Source: Eulemur rufifrons
Taxonomy: Eukaryota; Chordata; Mammalia; Primates; Lemuridae
Direction of reading: 5' to 3'
Length of the DNA: 64,000 nt
Assembly (NCBI RefSeq): GCF_041146395.1
Contig: NC_091002.1
Location: forward strand, 8,860,501 to 8,924,500
Both the position numbers and the translations under genes were made by a program. Below, one piece after another: positions 25,901 through 38,980 of the stretch (its first letter is position 1; every line of letters begins with the position of its first letter). The notes below the pieces were generated by a model. It did not search any database. It saw only the letters and a list, made by a program, of their open reading frames with translations, and was not told the DNA's origin.

Positions 25901-28544
25901 GGGCAGAGGCCTCGCGGTGAGTCACCTGCCTGGGAAGGAAGCCGTGTCCTCATCTAAAACCAAGCCTGGCCCCCAGAATGGCCAGTCTTCCTCATCGTCT
26001 GCTGTGGTGCACGTCAGGCCAGGTGGAAATGAGAACTCTGCTTCACCCCGAGACACTTGCCCCAGAGCCCAGGCCCCGGGGGTAGGGGCCTCCCAGCACC
26101 TGGCGGGCGGCCACGGTGGGAGCCGGCTCTGCTGACTACTATGGGATGTGTTTCCTTCCCTGCTGGACCTTTCTTTTTCTGCCTCAAAATGTAAATTAAA
26201 AATTCTATTTCTGACATGAAGTTTTACTTAGATGGAGCTCTAAGTATCAGTAAAAGCGTCCAAATGAAGGTGTGATGTAAATTGAAACTCTGTTTTCTCC
26301 TTGGGAACTGATGTTTCCTTCCTTCTCTCTCTTCTCTGCTTTCTTTCCTTCCTTTATGCCTTGCCTCCTTCCTTTTTTACTTTTTGCAAAATAAAAATCA
26401 AGAGTTTCAGCCCTCACCCATAGAGGACGACAAATGCCTTCGTTGGAGCGCGCCTGGAGACGCAGCTGCCGGCGGGGCTCAGAATCGGCCGTGGTGCTCA
26501 GGGAATCCCGGACGCAGCCGAAGGACGGAATTGGGGTTAGAAATTGGGGTTGAATATTTGAATCTTAGTTGCTGATCCCTTCAGGGAAGGCAGTTTCCTT
26601 GTTTGAATTAATTTCATTATCGTTTTTAGTAAACATCACACCTATCGGCAGCTGGGTGTCGGATGAGGGACGGGGAGAGGCCACCCAAAGGAAGAGAAAC
26701 GGAGGAGGATATTCACACACTTGGCGTTCACTGTGTGTCCTAAATACATACTCAGATTTGGAAAGGTGGCTTTTCTGACGAAAAGGCGCTGTAGTGAATG
26801 CTTATAATTGTGTGCGGCCCCAGCATCCATTTTGAATCTAAAGGGGACTCTCTCCCACCAGGAGCAGGGCTCGGCCGCCCTTGACACGGCTCCCAGCTCT
26901 CCGCCTCCTCCCACTTCCTCCACCTTGGACGCTGGCCTCCTGGTGACCCTCTGTGGGACAGCTGGATACAGCCTGCTCCACGCTCCCTACGGGGACAGCC
27001 CAGATATGCCAAAGTGACCACCTCTCAGTCATCGCGGGACCCCCGGAGCTTGTGCCTGTCTGTGGGAACCTGCTTAGGAAACACCTGGACCCCAGTAAAG
27101 GCTTTGGCCCTCAGACCCCCTCTGCCCAACCCCCACCTTTCTCTCCCTGCTCCTCCCAACCGTCTGCCTGTCTCTCTCCTTGTCAGTCTGTCTGTCTCCC
27201 CCCCACACACGGTCCCCTCTCTCTTACTGCCGCCACTAGTGGAGTGTGCGAGTCAGGGACAGCCCCCTTTCCCGCTGCCCTCTCCTCTCTGGACTCTAAG
27301 TAGCGTGATGCTTCTGTCACCTTGTGTCTGGTTGGGCTGCTCCCTGTGTCCCACCTGACCAGCTCACCTGAACTGACCCTCCTCCGTCAGGGCTCTCTAG
27401 AGACTGGCTGTCTTGGCAGGAACAAGCGGGACAGGGGTCAGACAAGAGCCGCTAGGGCTTGCACCAGTTTAAACAAGTTTCCCAGGAGAGGCACACCTGG
27501 CCCCTCAGGCATTAGGCAGCCCAGCCTGAGGGATGAAGTTTCCCTAGCAGCTTCTGTAAACATCCACACCCAGATCCCCTGGATTCCTGTCAGGGCAGGG
27601 CTAGAATTTATAGCCACTCTCCAAAGAGAGGCCTCAATACTGAATCAGAAGAAAATCAAAACAGTCAGAAATCAAATCAAATCGATCCAATTGCTCAAAG
27701 CCCTTTGCACTATAGGGACACGAGTGGGACCGAGGGATCTGGAAAGCAGCCCTCAAGCCTGCTGAGGACGCTGCGCAGGCTCCGGCACCAGCAAGCGCTC
27801 AGCATGGTGTGTTTGCCCCAGAGCTGGAACGTTAAAGTAACAGTGTGGACACCTCAGCCTCGGGAGCAGGGTCATCTCTGAGTGACCCACTGTGAGTGGC
27901 TCTTTAGGAAACGGGTCCCTGCTGCTCCCAGAGGCGGAGGCTCAGCAGTGAGGCCTCCCGGAGACCCTGCACCATTAGCCTCATGTGCTCGCTCAGCAGG
28001 AGAGGGCAGCTTCAAGTTCATGAGCCCCTCTGGACTTGACCGCATTTTCCTCCCCCTTCCTTTAGATTGCTCTCTCCCACACCCACACTTTCACCTCCTT
28101 GCAGCACTGTGCACCCGTGTGTTACACAAAGCTAACTCATGCACCCCTGAAATAACATGGAAATTATTTTTGTGCAAAATTCAAAACCACATAAATGATG
28201 GAAATTAAAATTTCGTTCAGGATCACCAGATTTCCAGGCTGGCCAATTGCAGGCTGCATTTTCATTGGGGACCCCCTCACCAAAGAGCCCCAGCTGCTTT
28301 TAACAAAAAAACCTGCTGGCCTTTGTGAGGACTGGCCTTGAGTGAGGTCCAGGTAGAGTCTGCAAGGTCTCCCCCAAGACAGCCCTCGCGTGGAACATAC
28401 ACACAGCATGTTCTTCTAGTCTGATCTGGATCTCAGGATATGGGAGAACAGGGTGGCAAAGGCCGTCTTGACTGAGTGTCTTACTCCTACAGTTAACAAT
28501 GCAAACTCACCATATTGAATGAATGGAACCATCCTCTGTAAGAT
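22961..28544. other. No gene seen; GC-richer unassigned DNA
   Basis: This 5.6-kb stretch is relatively GC-rich and full of overlapping open frames on both strands (for example 24642-25391 plus, 24818-25402 plus, 25223-25567 minus). None shows a domain or a codon pattern, and they conflict with one another. Two short CpG-richer patches (about 23650-23830 and 26420-26530) and a pyrimidine-rich simple tract (26305-26375) are the only structure I can point to. Confidence 0.45.
26305..26375. repeat. Pyrimidine-rich low-complexity tract
   Basis: Imperfect TTCC/CTTT repeats, almost pure C and T on the plus strand. Confidence 0.8.
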
Positions 28545-28815
28545 TCTTTGTTATTATTATTCATTTTCTTAATTGACAAAAATGATATATATTTATCATG
28601 TATAAATGATGTTTTGAAACATTGTGGAGCTGCTAACTGGAACTAATGAACATATGCATTACCTCGCATACTTATTTTTTGTAGTGAGAACACTTAAAAT
28701 CTACTGTCAGAAATTTTCTAGAATACAATACATTGCTATTGGCTGTAGTCATGTTGTACAATAGATCTCTTGAACTTAAGCCTCCTATCTAACTGAAATT
28801 TTGTAAGATTCTGGA
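28545..28815 (+). repeat. L1M 3' untranslated fragment, sense
   Basis: Matches the AT-rich 3' UTR of older L1M subfamilies: 'tgatgttttgaaacattgtg', 'cattacctcgcatacttatt', 'gtgagaacacttaaaatcta', 'ttgtacaatagatctcttga'. Non-coding. Confidence 0.75.
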
Positions 28816-29577
28816 ATGGGGAGCTAATACGTAAATGGCACATGCCCTTTTTCCCCACAAAAACTTGTTTTCCAAGCAAAGTCAAAGTCTATGAAAACTA
28901 TCCTTACTCTAGGGAGCAATAATAAGATCATAACCAAAACCGTAATTTTTTATGGTGAGTTTTGGGTTGTGCTTTGAAGTATTTAGAGATATTCATGACA
29001 CTGAGTCTCTAGGTAGCAACAATTAATGGTGCTTTCAATGAAAAGTTCCCGTAGGACATTTCTTACTATGTTGGGTTAGGTTAGATTTTCCAAATCAAAG
29101 GGAATGCCCTCCATGGAAATATAAATTAATACAGATATGCTGAGTTTATTACTTTATCTTTTACTAATGCTGGACAGTTTCCAAATGGCTTTCAATTGCA
29201 TCGTCTCTTTTAATTCTCAGAACAATTTACAAGATGGTTATATCAGGCAGGTTGGGCTGGGCTTTATTGTGATAACCAATAGATGTCAATTTTTCAGTGG
29301 TTTAGTCAAGTCACAGTCTGATACAGGTTGTGTAGTCACTTTCCATCTTGCAGCTACATAATCAGGAGCACGTGGCCTCCCAGGACAGCACAGAAGGGGA
29401 AGAGCTGGTGGACTACCCTGGATATGGTTTTACAGGCCAGTTCTAGAGGGGCTAACATGGCTTCTACTCATACTCCATTAGCCAAAAGTCAGTCACCTGT
29501 CTCCAACCCAATCGAAGGAGGAAGGAAAGCAAAGCTCTCTTCTGTGCCCAGAAAGAGAAAATGTGTGGAGATGAAAT
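28816..29577. other. No gene seen; unassigned DNA
   Basis: AT-rich, with no recognisable repeat or exon. Confidence 0.5.
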
Positions 29578-29582
29578 AGCAT

Positions 29583-30024
29583 TGCTATACTTTGGATTTG
29601 GTTTGTTTGTCCCCATCAAATCTCATGTTGAAACTTAATCCCTAGTGTGGCAGCACTGGGAGATGGTGCCTACTGGGAGGTGTCTGGGGCATGGGGATGG
29701 ATCCCTCCTGAATAGATTAATGCCCTCCCTGGAGTGGGGGACGGGAGGGTGAGTGAGTTCTCCCTCTATTTTTTCCCATGAGAATTGGTTGTTGAAAAGA
29801 ACATGGCGCCCCCTCCATCTCTCTTGCTTCCTCTCTCCCTGTGTGATCTCTGCACACACCAGCTCCCCTTGCCATTCTGCCATGAGTGGAAGCAGCCTCA
29901 GGCTCTCACCAGACACCCAACTTTGAACTTTTCCAGGCACCAGAATCATGAACCAAATAAACCTTTTTCCTTCATAAATTACCCAGCCTCAGTTATTCCT
30001 TTATAGCAACACCAAACTAAGACA
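29583..30024 (+). mobile_element. Solitary MaLR-type LTR (MST-like)
   Basis: A 442-bp LTR starting TG ('tgctatactttgg') and ending CA ('ctaagaca'), flanked by the perfect 5-bp duplication agcat (29578-29582 and 30025-30029). Internal landmarks of the ERVL-MaLR group are present: 'aaatctcatgttgaaactta', 'gagtgagttctccctct', 'ccaaataaacc' with a polyadenylation signal, and 'cataaattacccagcctca'. No internal retroviral sequence is attached, so recombination between two LTRs removed it. MST-type is my best subfamily guess. Confidence 0.88.
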
Positions 30025-30059
30025 AGCATTGAATATTTCTCAATCAATAGTTATTGCAG

Positions 30060-30215
30060 CAAACTCTTAATGAGCACCTGCTATATTCCAGTCAGTATGC
30101 TGGGTCTTAAGGGTATTATTCTTATTAGTTTTAAACATTTAGAAAAGTAAGGCTCAAAACTTTTAAATGACTTCCTCAAAGCTGCACTATCAATACATTG
30201 GAGACTTGTATCTTA
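30060..30215 (-). repeat. MIR SINE, antisense
   Basis: Complement of the MIR 3' half: 'aatgagcacctgctatattc', 'tatgctgggtcttaaggg', then a diverged 'aaaagtaaggctcaaaac'. Confidence 0.65.
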
Positions 30216-30405
30216 AATTAAAAATTTTTGTTCTCCAATTATCCCATTTCAGTTTGACTTGGTATCTTGGCATAGTTAGAGCAAAGGGACTCCTGAATGC
30301 ACTGCTGGCCTCTCTAGAGGTCAGGTGATGGAGGGAGTATTAATTTAGCTTCCTCATTCATGATGTGGGTATAATATATAAAATTAATTCTGTGCCGTTG
30401 AGTAA

Positions 30406-30642
30406 CTATATTCTGTGAGATTCTTTTTTGTAGAGTGATTCATTTGCAGTCCATGGTCTTTTTACCATCAAGATTCCTTTGTATCGTGAACTAGAAGATT
30501 CTGTTTGGTTGTCAGATACTGCTCCTTCTAGTACACTGGTAGCATTTGCAGGTGTGATTTTCTGCTGTTTGCATTGCTTCACCTTTCTGCCATTTGTGTT
30601 GCTTTCATCTGCAGATGTTAAGGCAAACATATTGCTTTTCAT
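30406..30642 (-). CDS. Unrecognised 78-codon open frame (candidate pseudogene fragment)
   Basis: A minus-strand frame from ATG to a stop, outside the repeats I recognise. The peptide is Ser/Thr/Asn/Lys-rich and hydrophilic, with low-complexity runs such as SSSS, and has no membrane segment or known motif. It reads more like a piece of a disordered protein than random AT-rich sequence, but I cannot name a parent gene. Possibilities are a fragment of a processed pseudogene, part of an old mobile element, or chance. No splice structure or promoter is evident. I do not claim it is expressed. Confidence 0.2.
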   Translation of the reverse strand: MKSNMFALTSADESNTNGRKVKQCKQQKITPANATSVLEGAVSDNQTESSSSRYKGILMVKRPWTANESLYKKESHRI

Positions 30643-31344
30643 TAGAAAATACTAATTAATTTCCCACTGATTGTCTAGCACTGAGTTCTTGGGATATTTT
30701 TAACTTAAAAACAAATACTTCTTGGTATTTTAAGGAAAACCATTTTCTCTTAAAAGCCATCAAGAATCCACAGTATAAAGGTAGCATGCTTAGTAAAAGA
30801 AAATGGCATGTTAAATAGTGCAATTCTTACACAGAATTAACTGTAAAATTTTCTTGTGGTTTTTGTTTATATTCACATAGTTAAAACATACAAAAAAGTA
30901 GTAAATTAAAAATAACCTCTCAACCTAGCACCCAGAGCCAGTCCAAATGCTTGTCTTTAGTAAATATTCATTTAGGTCAAAGTCTAGAAACAATATGCTT
31001 TATTAATAGCATCATGCCCTAGATAAAGGTCCATGCTCTAAGCTTGAGGTAAATACTGAAAGATCAGGCCAAAAAATTATAAAACCAATAATAAAGTCTG
31101 TCAACAATTTAACTGCTTGTCACAACAAAGCCCAACATCTTTCAAAGTAAGAGTATATAATCCAGAGTCCGTATAATATATAATTCCTAATATCTAGCAT
31201 ACAATTAAAAATTACCAGACATACAAAAAAACACAAGAAATTATTATCTATAATCTAGGGAAAAAACACAGGGGAGAAAAAAATTGCAAAAACTTGTGAA
31301 GCTCACAATTCAGAGGCATAGACTCCCCAAAATAATAATGCCTA

Positions 31345-31636
31345 GGGCCAGACATGGTGGCTCACTCTTGTAATCTTAGCACTCTGAGAGACCAAGGCAG
31401 GAGAATTGCTTGAGCTCAGGAGTTAGAGACCAGCCTGAGCAAGAGTGAGACGCTGTCTCTACTAAAAATAAAAAAATTAGCCAAGGGTCATGGCACACGC
31501 CTGTATTCCCAGCTACTCAGGAGTCTGAAGCAAGAGGATCACTTGAGCCCAGGAATTTGAGATTGACACCACTGCACTCTCCCCAGGGTTACAGAGTGAG
31601 ATGCTGTCTCAAAAAACATAAATAAACAAATCTATC
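31345..31636 (+). repeat. Strepsirrhine-type Alu SINE in old L1
   Basis: Sense Alu from 'ggccagacatggtggctcac' to a short A-rich tail. It is flanked by a near-perfect 10-bp duplication (ataatgccta at 31335-31344, ataataccta at 31637-31646). It is shorter in its right arm than the copy at 9692. Confidence 0.88.
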
Positions 31637-32758
31637 ATAATACCTAATTATGGGCCTGCAGATCAATTCCCCTCCCTCACCACTTCCCACTATAATACTA
31701 CAAGTCTACACAGCAACTTCTTTTACCGAGTACATCAGATACACCTTTTAACAACAGCAACAATAACAGCAACAACAACAGTTACAAGACATACTAAAAG
31801 GCAAAAAAACAGTTTGAAGAAACAGATCAAGCATCAGAATCAGACATGGCAAGGATGTTGAAATTATCAGACAGGAAATTAAAAGAGCTCTGATTAATAT
31901 GAAAAGGGCTCTAATGGATAAAAGAGGCAAAGAGGAAATGTAAACAGAGAGATGAAAATTTTAATAATGAACCAAAAAAGAAATGCTAAAGAGCAAAGCA
32001 CCAAACATGGCTTTGGTGGGCTTATTAGTAGACTAGACAAATAACTAAGGAAAGAATTTCTGAGCTTGAGGGTATCACACTAGGACCTCCAAAACTGAAA
32101 AGCAAGGAGAACAAAGAGAAAAAAAACAGAATGAAATATCCAAGAACCATGGGACAACTACAAAAAGTTTAACATATACATAGTGAGAATACCAGAAGGA
32201 AAAGAAAGAGAGATATAGACCCATATACATGTAGTCAACTGATTTTTGACAATGGAGCAATGACATTACATTAGAGGAATGACTGTCTTTCCAACAAGCT
32301 GTGCTAGAACAACTGGACATCCACATGTGGAAAAAAAGTGTATCTACACACAGATCTTACACCCTTCACAAAAATTACTCAAAATGGATCACAGCACTGA
32401 ATATAAAATGAAAAACTATAAAACTCCTAGAAGATAACATAAGAGAAAATCTAGATAGCCTTGAGTTTAGCAATGACTTTTTAGATATGACACCAAAGAC
32501 ATAAGCCATGAAAGACAGAATTAATAAGCTATATTTTATTAAAATTATAAATGTTTCCTCTGTGGAAGATAGTGTGAAGAGAATGAAAATAGAAGCCACA
32601 GACTAGGAGAAAATATTTGCAAAAGCATTTCGGATAAAGGACTGCTATCCTTTATCAAATGAACAAAGAACTCTTGAAACTCAACAATAAGAAAATAAAC
32701 AACCCTATTCAGAAACGTACCAAAGACCTTAACATATATCTCACCAAAGAAGATATAC

Positions 32759-34519
32759 AATAATGACTACAGGGTAGGTGCTACAGTCCTCTGCTCTTGG
32801 TATTGGCACAGGAACAGGGACACAGACGAGTGGAACAGAACTGAGAATCTAGATATAAAACCATCCTCATATAGCCATCTAATCTTTGACAAAGCAGACA
32901 AAAACATACACTGGGGAAAAGAATCCTTATTCAATAGATAGCGCTGGGAAAACTGGATAGCCACATGTAGAAGACTGAAACAGGACCCACACCTTTCACC
33001 TCTCACAAAAATCAAATCACAGTGGATAACAGACTTAAACCTAAGGTGTGAAATTATTGGAATTCTAGAAGAAAATGTAGGAAAGACTCTTACAGACATT
33101 GGCCTAGGCAAAGAATTTATGACGAAGACCCCAAAGGCAATCACAGCAACAACAAAAATAAATAAATGGGACCTGATCAAATTAAAAAGCTTCTGCACAG
33201 CCAAAGAAACTGTCATGAGAGCAAACAGACAACCTACAGAATGGGAAAAAATTTTTGCATGCTACACATCCAATAAAGGGCTGATAACTAGAATCTATTT
33301 AGAACTCAAGAAAATCAGCAAGAAAAAAATCAAACAATCCCATCAAAAAGTGGGCAAAGGACATGAACAGAAACTCTTCAAAAGAAGACAGAAGAATGGC
33401 CAACGAGCATATGAAAAAATGCTCAACATCTCTAATCATCAGGGAAATGCAAATCAAAACCACAATGAGCTCATGCCTGTAATCCTAGCACTCTGGGAGG
33501 CCGAGGCGGGTGGATCACTCAAGGTCAGGAGTTAGAGACCAGCCTGAGCAAGAGCAAGACCCAGTCTCTACTAAAAATAGAGAGAAATTATCTGGCCAAC
33601 TAAAAAATATATATATAGAAAAAATTAGCCAGGCATGGTGGCACATGCCTGTAGTCCCAGCTACTCGGGAGGCTGAGGCAGTAGGATCGCTTAAGCCCAG
33701 GAGTTTGAGGTTGCTATGAGCTAGAATGACGCCACGACACTCACTCTAGCCCGGGCAACAGAGCAAGAGTCTGTCTTGGGGCGGGGGGAACCACCACACA
33801 ATGAGATATCACTTATCTCCAGTGAGAATGGCCTTTATCAAAAAGTCCCAAAACAATAAATGTTGGCATGGATGCAGAAAGATAGGAACACTCAGATACT
33901 GCTGGTGGGACTGCAAACTAGTGCAACCTCTGTGGAAAGCAATATGGAGATACCTTAAACAGATACAAGTAGACCTACCATTTGATCCAGCAATCCCATT
34001 ATTGGGCATCTACCCAAAAGAACAAAAGACATTCTATAAAAAAGACAGCTGCACTTGAATGTTTATAGCAGCACAATTCACAATTTCAAAGATGTGGAAA
34101 CAACCCAAGTGCCATCAATACATGAGTGGATTAATAAAATATGATATATGTATGCCATGGAGTTATCTAGCACCTCTTGTATTTTCCTGGATAGAGCTGG
34201 AAGCCATTCTACTAAGTGAAGTATCCCAAAAATGGAAAAATAAGCACCACATGTACTTACCATCAAATTGGTCTCACTGATCATCACCTAAGAGCACATT
34301 TAGGAATAACATTAATCGGGTGTCAGGTAGATGTGGGGGAAGGGGGTGGGTGTATACCTACATAATGAGTGCAATGCACACCGTCTGGGGGATGGACATG
34401 CTTGAAGCTCTGACTCTGTGGAGGGGAGGGGGGGCAAGGGCAATATACATAACCTAAACTTTTGTGCCCCCATAATATGCTGAAATTAAAAAAAATAAAA
34501 AAATTGAAATAAAATAAAA
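32759..34519 (+). mobile_element. Younger, 5'-truncated L1 inserted in the old L1
   Basis: Contains the 3' part of ORF2 and a 3' UTR ending in an A-rich tail, flanked by the perfect 13-bp duplication aaagaagatatac (32746-32758 and 34520-34532). The ORF2 frame at 33119-33535 covers the conserved C-terminal domain ('[20 protein letters not shown]'-like, read here as '[20 protein letters not shown]'), before an Alu interrupts it. The 3' UTR ('aataacattaatcgggtgtc', G-rich tract near 34330-34440, 'cataatatgctgaaatta') is of the type I associate with strepsirrhine L1s. It has frameshifts and cannot move. Confidence 0.9.
33470..33788 (+). repeat. Lemur-type Alu nested in the younger L1
   Basis: Starts inside the Alu head ('ctcatgcctgtaatcc'), so the first 20 or so bases are missing. 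It carries the lemur-specific middle segment 'attatctggccaact' with 'aaatatatatatag', and the right arm 'tagaatgacgccacgacact'. It ends in a G-rich run, 'cttggggcgggggg', with no A tail. The flanks show an imperfect duplication: aaccacaatgag on the left, aaccaccacacaatgag on the right. It is the youngest layer of this nest. Confidence 0.92.
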
Positions 34520-35160
34520 AAAGAAGATATACCGGTGGTAGATAAGCATATGAAAAGATGCTCCTCCATGTTATAAGTCATCAAAGAAGTGCAAATTAAA
34601 ACCAACAATGAGACACCACTACATACCCACCAGAATGACCAAAATACAGAACACTGACAAACCAAATCCTGGTGAGGACATGGAGCAGCAAGAACTCTCT
34701 CACAATAATTGCTGGTGGGAGTGCAAAATGATATAGCCACTTGGGAAGACAGTTTGGTGTTTTTTTTTTGGTTTTTTGGATGTTTTTTTTTTTTTTTACA
34801 AATCTAAACATGCTCTTACCATACAATCCAGCAATTATGCTCCTTGGTATTTACCCAAAGAGTTTGAAAACTTATGTAGACACAAAAAAACCACACACTG
34901 ATGATTATTGCTATTATTGCTGCTTTATTAATAATCGCCAAAACTTAGAACCAACCAAGATATCCCGCAGTAGGTAAACAGATAAATAAGCTGTGATATA
35001 CCCAGTCAATATCATTCAACACTAAAAAGAAATAAACTATCTAGCCATGAAAAGACATGCAGGAAACATAAGTGCATATGACAAAGTGAAAGCCAATCTG
35101 AAAAGGCTACATACTGTATGATTCCAAATATATGACATTCTAGAAAAGTCCAGGAGTTAG

Positions 35161-35196
35161 GGTAGTGCCAGGGGTGAGGGTAGTGCCAGGGGTGAG
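35161..35196. repeat. 18-bp tandem duplication
   Basis: Two exact head-to-tail copies of an 18-base unit beginning ggtagtgcc, within the 3' region of the old L1. Confidence 0.85.
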
Positions 35197-35525
35197 GGGA
35201 CAGAGAGAGATGAATAGGAAGAGCGCAGAGAATTTTTAAGGCAGTAAAAATGCTCTATATGATACTGTAATGGTGAATACATGTCATTATACATGTGTCC
35301 AAACCCATAGAATGTACAGCACCAAGAGTGAACTCTAATATGAACCATGGACTTTGGGTGGTAAGGATGTGTCAGCGCAGGTTCATCGATTGTAACAAAT
35401 GCACCACTCTGGTGGGGAATGTTGATACTGGGGGAAGCCATGTGTGTGTAGGTCAAGGGTTATATGGGATATCTCTGTACCTTCCTCTGGATCTTGCTAT
35501 GAAGCTAAAACTTCTATAAACAATA

Positions 35526-36900
35526 AAATGGGTTTTTAAAAAAAGCAGTCAATAGAAACATGCCCAAAGCTATTAATAATTCAGATGAAGGAATTAATAA
35601 GAGCATCTAAGCAGCACTTATAAATGTGTTCAAAAACTTAAGGAAAAGTAACAACTGAACAGATGGAGAACATCAGCAGAAAAAAAATGAAAATTATAAA
35701 AAAGAAATAAATGGAAATTCTATGAGAGGTGAAAGCTGTGTGTCCTGTTTTAGTCTTCTACATGTGGCTATCCAGTTTTCCCAGCACCATTTACTAAATA
35801 AGGAATCTTTTCCCCAGAGTATGTTTTTGTCTGCTTTGTCAAAGATTAGATGGCTATATGAGGATGGTTTTATATTTGGATTTTCTGTTCTGTTCCACTG
35901 GTCTGTGTCCCTGCACTTGTGGAAATTCTAGACCTGAACATTGCAATACATAAATTTAAAATTCCCTCGGGTTATATAAGCAGTTAATAGATTGCAGAAG
36001 AAAAGAGTCAGTGAACTCAATCACAGATCAACAGAAATCATGCAATCTGAACATTAGGGAGAAAAAAGTTTGAAAAATATAAACAGTTGAGAAACAATGG
36101 GTGAAATTGCCTTAAAAATGGAGAAAAACATCAACCTACAGATAAAGGAATATTAGCAAAGCCTAATTAGAATAAATACAATGAAAACACCAGACCTAGG
36201 TACATCTTAAAAGTATATATAGAAAAAAAGACACTGTCTGTAGGGGAGCAGTCCTACAAATGATGACGTACTTATTATCATAAGCAATGGGGCAAAGGAC
36301 AGTGGAATGGCAGCTTTTAGGAGCTGAAAGAAAAAAAGAAAAAAAAAGCCTGTGTCAATCCACAGGCAATATACAACAAAATATCCTTAAAGTATGAGGA
36401 TGAAATAAAAATATAGGCAGCAAAATGAAAGCTGAGAAAAGTTGTCACCAACAGACCTTCGCAATAATAAATGCTAAAGGAATTTCTTCGGGAGGAAAGG
36501 AAATGATACCAGATGAATAGATGAATCTATAGGAAGGAATAAAGGCATGAGAATGTTAGGTAAATGGGTAAATATAAAAGATTATGTTTATTCTTCTTAC
36601 AACTTCCTTAAAGGATACTTGAATGTTTAAAGAAAACATAATACCATGATGCTGGGGGTTATAACATATTCATAACAATATATATGATAAAAAGTAAAAA
36701 TTATATGAGATAAAAGAAATTATTATGTTGTGATGTTGGAACGTGTTGTACGAAGTGGTACAATGTTAATTATATGTAGACCATAGCAAATGAAAATGGA
36801 TGTTGAAATTCCTAGAACTACTAAAAATCAAATGATAACAGATGCAGTTAAATACTAATAATTTTATTACCTCAAAGGTAGCTGACCAGGAAAGGAGAAA
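35526..36900 (+). mobile_element. HAL1-like (half-L1) or L1M ORF1 segment, sense
   Basis: Begins 'agcagtcaatagaaacatgc' and carries ORF1-type text in order: 'aacagatggagaacatcagc', 'gaaagagtcagtgaactc', 'cagaccttcgcaataat', 'aaatgatacc'. It then passes to 3' text without an ORF2, as in HAL1 elements, which encode only ORF1. It is interrupted by the antisense L1 piece at 35722. Many stops; not coding. Confidence 0.65.
35722..35919 (-). mobile_element. 198-bp internal L1 ORF2 fragment, antisense
   Basis: The complement matches the same ORF2 stretch as 32800-33005 of the younger L1 (shared 'gtggctatccagttttccca' on this strand). It is flanked by a perfect 10-bp duplication, tggaaattct (35712-35721 and 35920-35929), so it is a bona fide insertion. 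Neither an L1 3' end nor a poly-A tail is present. Confidence 0.85.
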
Positions 36901-36923
36901 GAGAGAAATAAAAGCATAGGAGC

Positions 36924-38600
<1,677 letters not shown>

Positions 38601-38980
38601 AATATTTATCTACTTACAAACTCCGGTAGAATCAACTGACCAAGTACTGGAACTAACAAGGGAATTGAACAAGGCGGCTTGATAACAACCCAGTCTATAA
38701 AAATTAGCTATTTCCTATTCACTGGCAATGATCAGGGGAAAAAGAGAAAGAGAGATCATAGTCAAAAGAGTAAGAATGTGATAAAATACCCAGGAATAAA
38801 CAAATTAGGAAATGCACAGGCTGTAGGTTTAAAAATCCATACCCGCACATAGCTGCATACACCTTTATAGACTTGTCTTGTTCTCTTGATCCTAAAAGGG
38901 AGGTCCCAGTTCTATAAAAGTGTATGTACTCTTAAATTAATCAGTAGATGTAAATAATCTGTATCATAATCTGTGATAAT

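Larger units (their letters stand above)
31050..35525 (+). mobile_element. Old L1 LINE (L1M type), sense, interrupted
   Basis: An ancient L1 in several blocks: 5' UTR/ORF1-like text (31050-31334, 31780-32215), the 3' half of ORF2 (32220-32758, resuming at 34533) and a 3' end to about 35525. It is interrupted by an Alu at 31345 and by a younger L1 at 32759. The ORF2 text shows 'caagaaccatgggacaac', 'acaaagaactcttgaaactc' and 'gctggtgggagtgcaaaatg'. Stops and indels are frequent. Most of ORF2, including the endonuclease and reverse-transcriptase core, is missing between about 32215 and 32220. There is no coding capacity. Confidence 0.8.

Noticed and set aside
33119..33535. 138-codon frame that looks like a protein with a conserved Lys-rich region
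   Set aside because: It is the C-terminal part of L1 ORF2 running into an Alu, so it is not a host gene.
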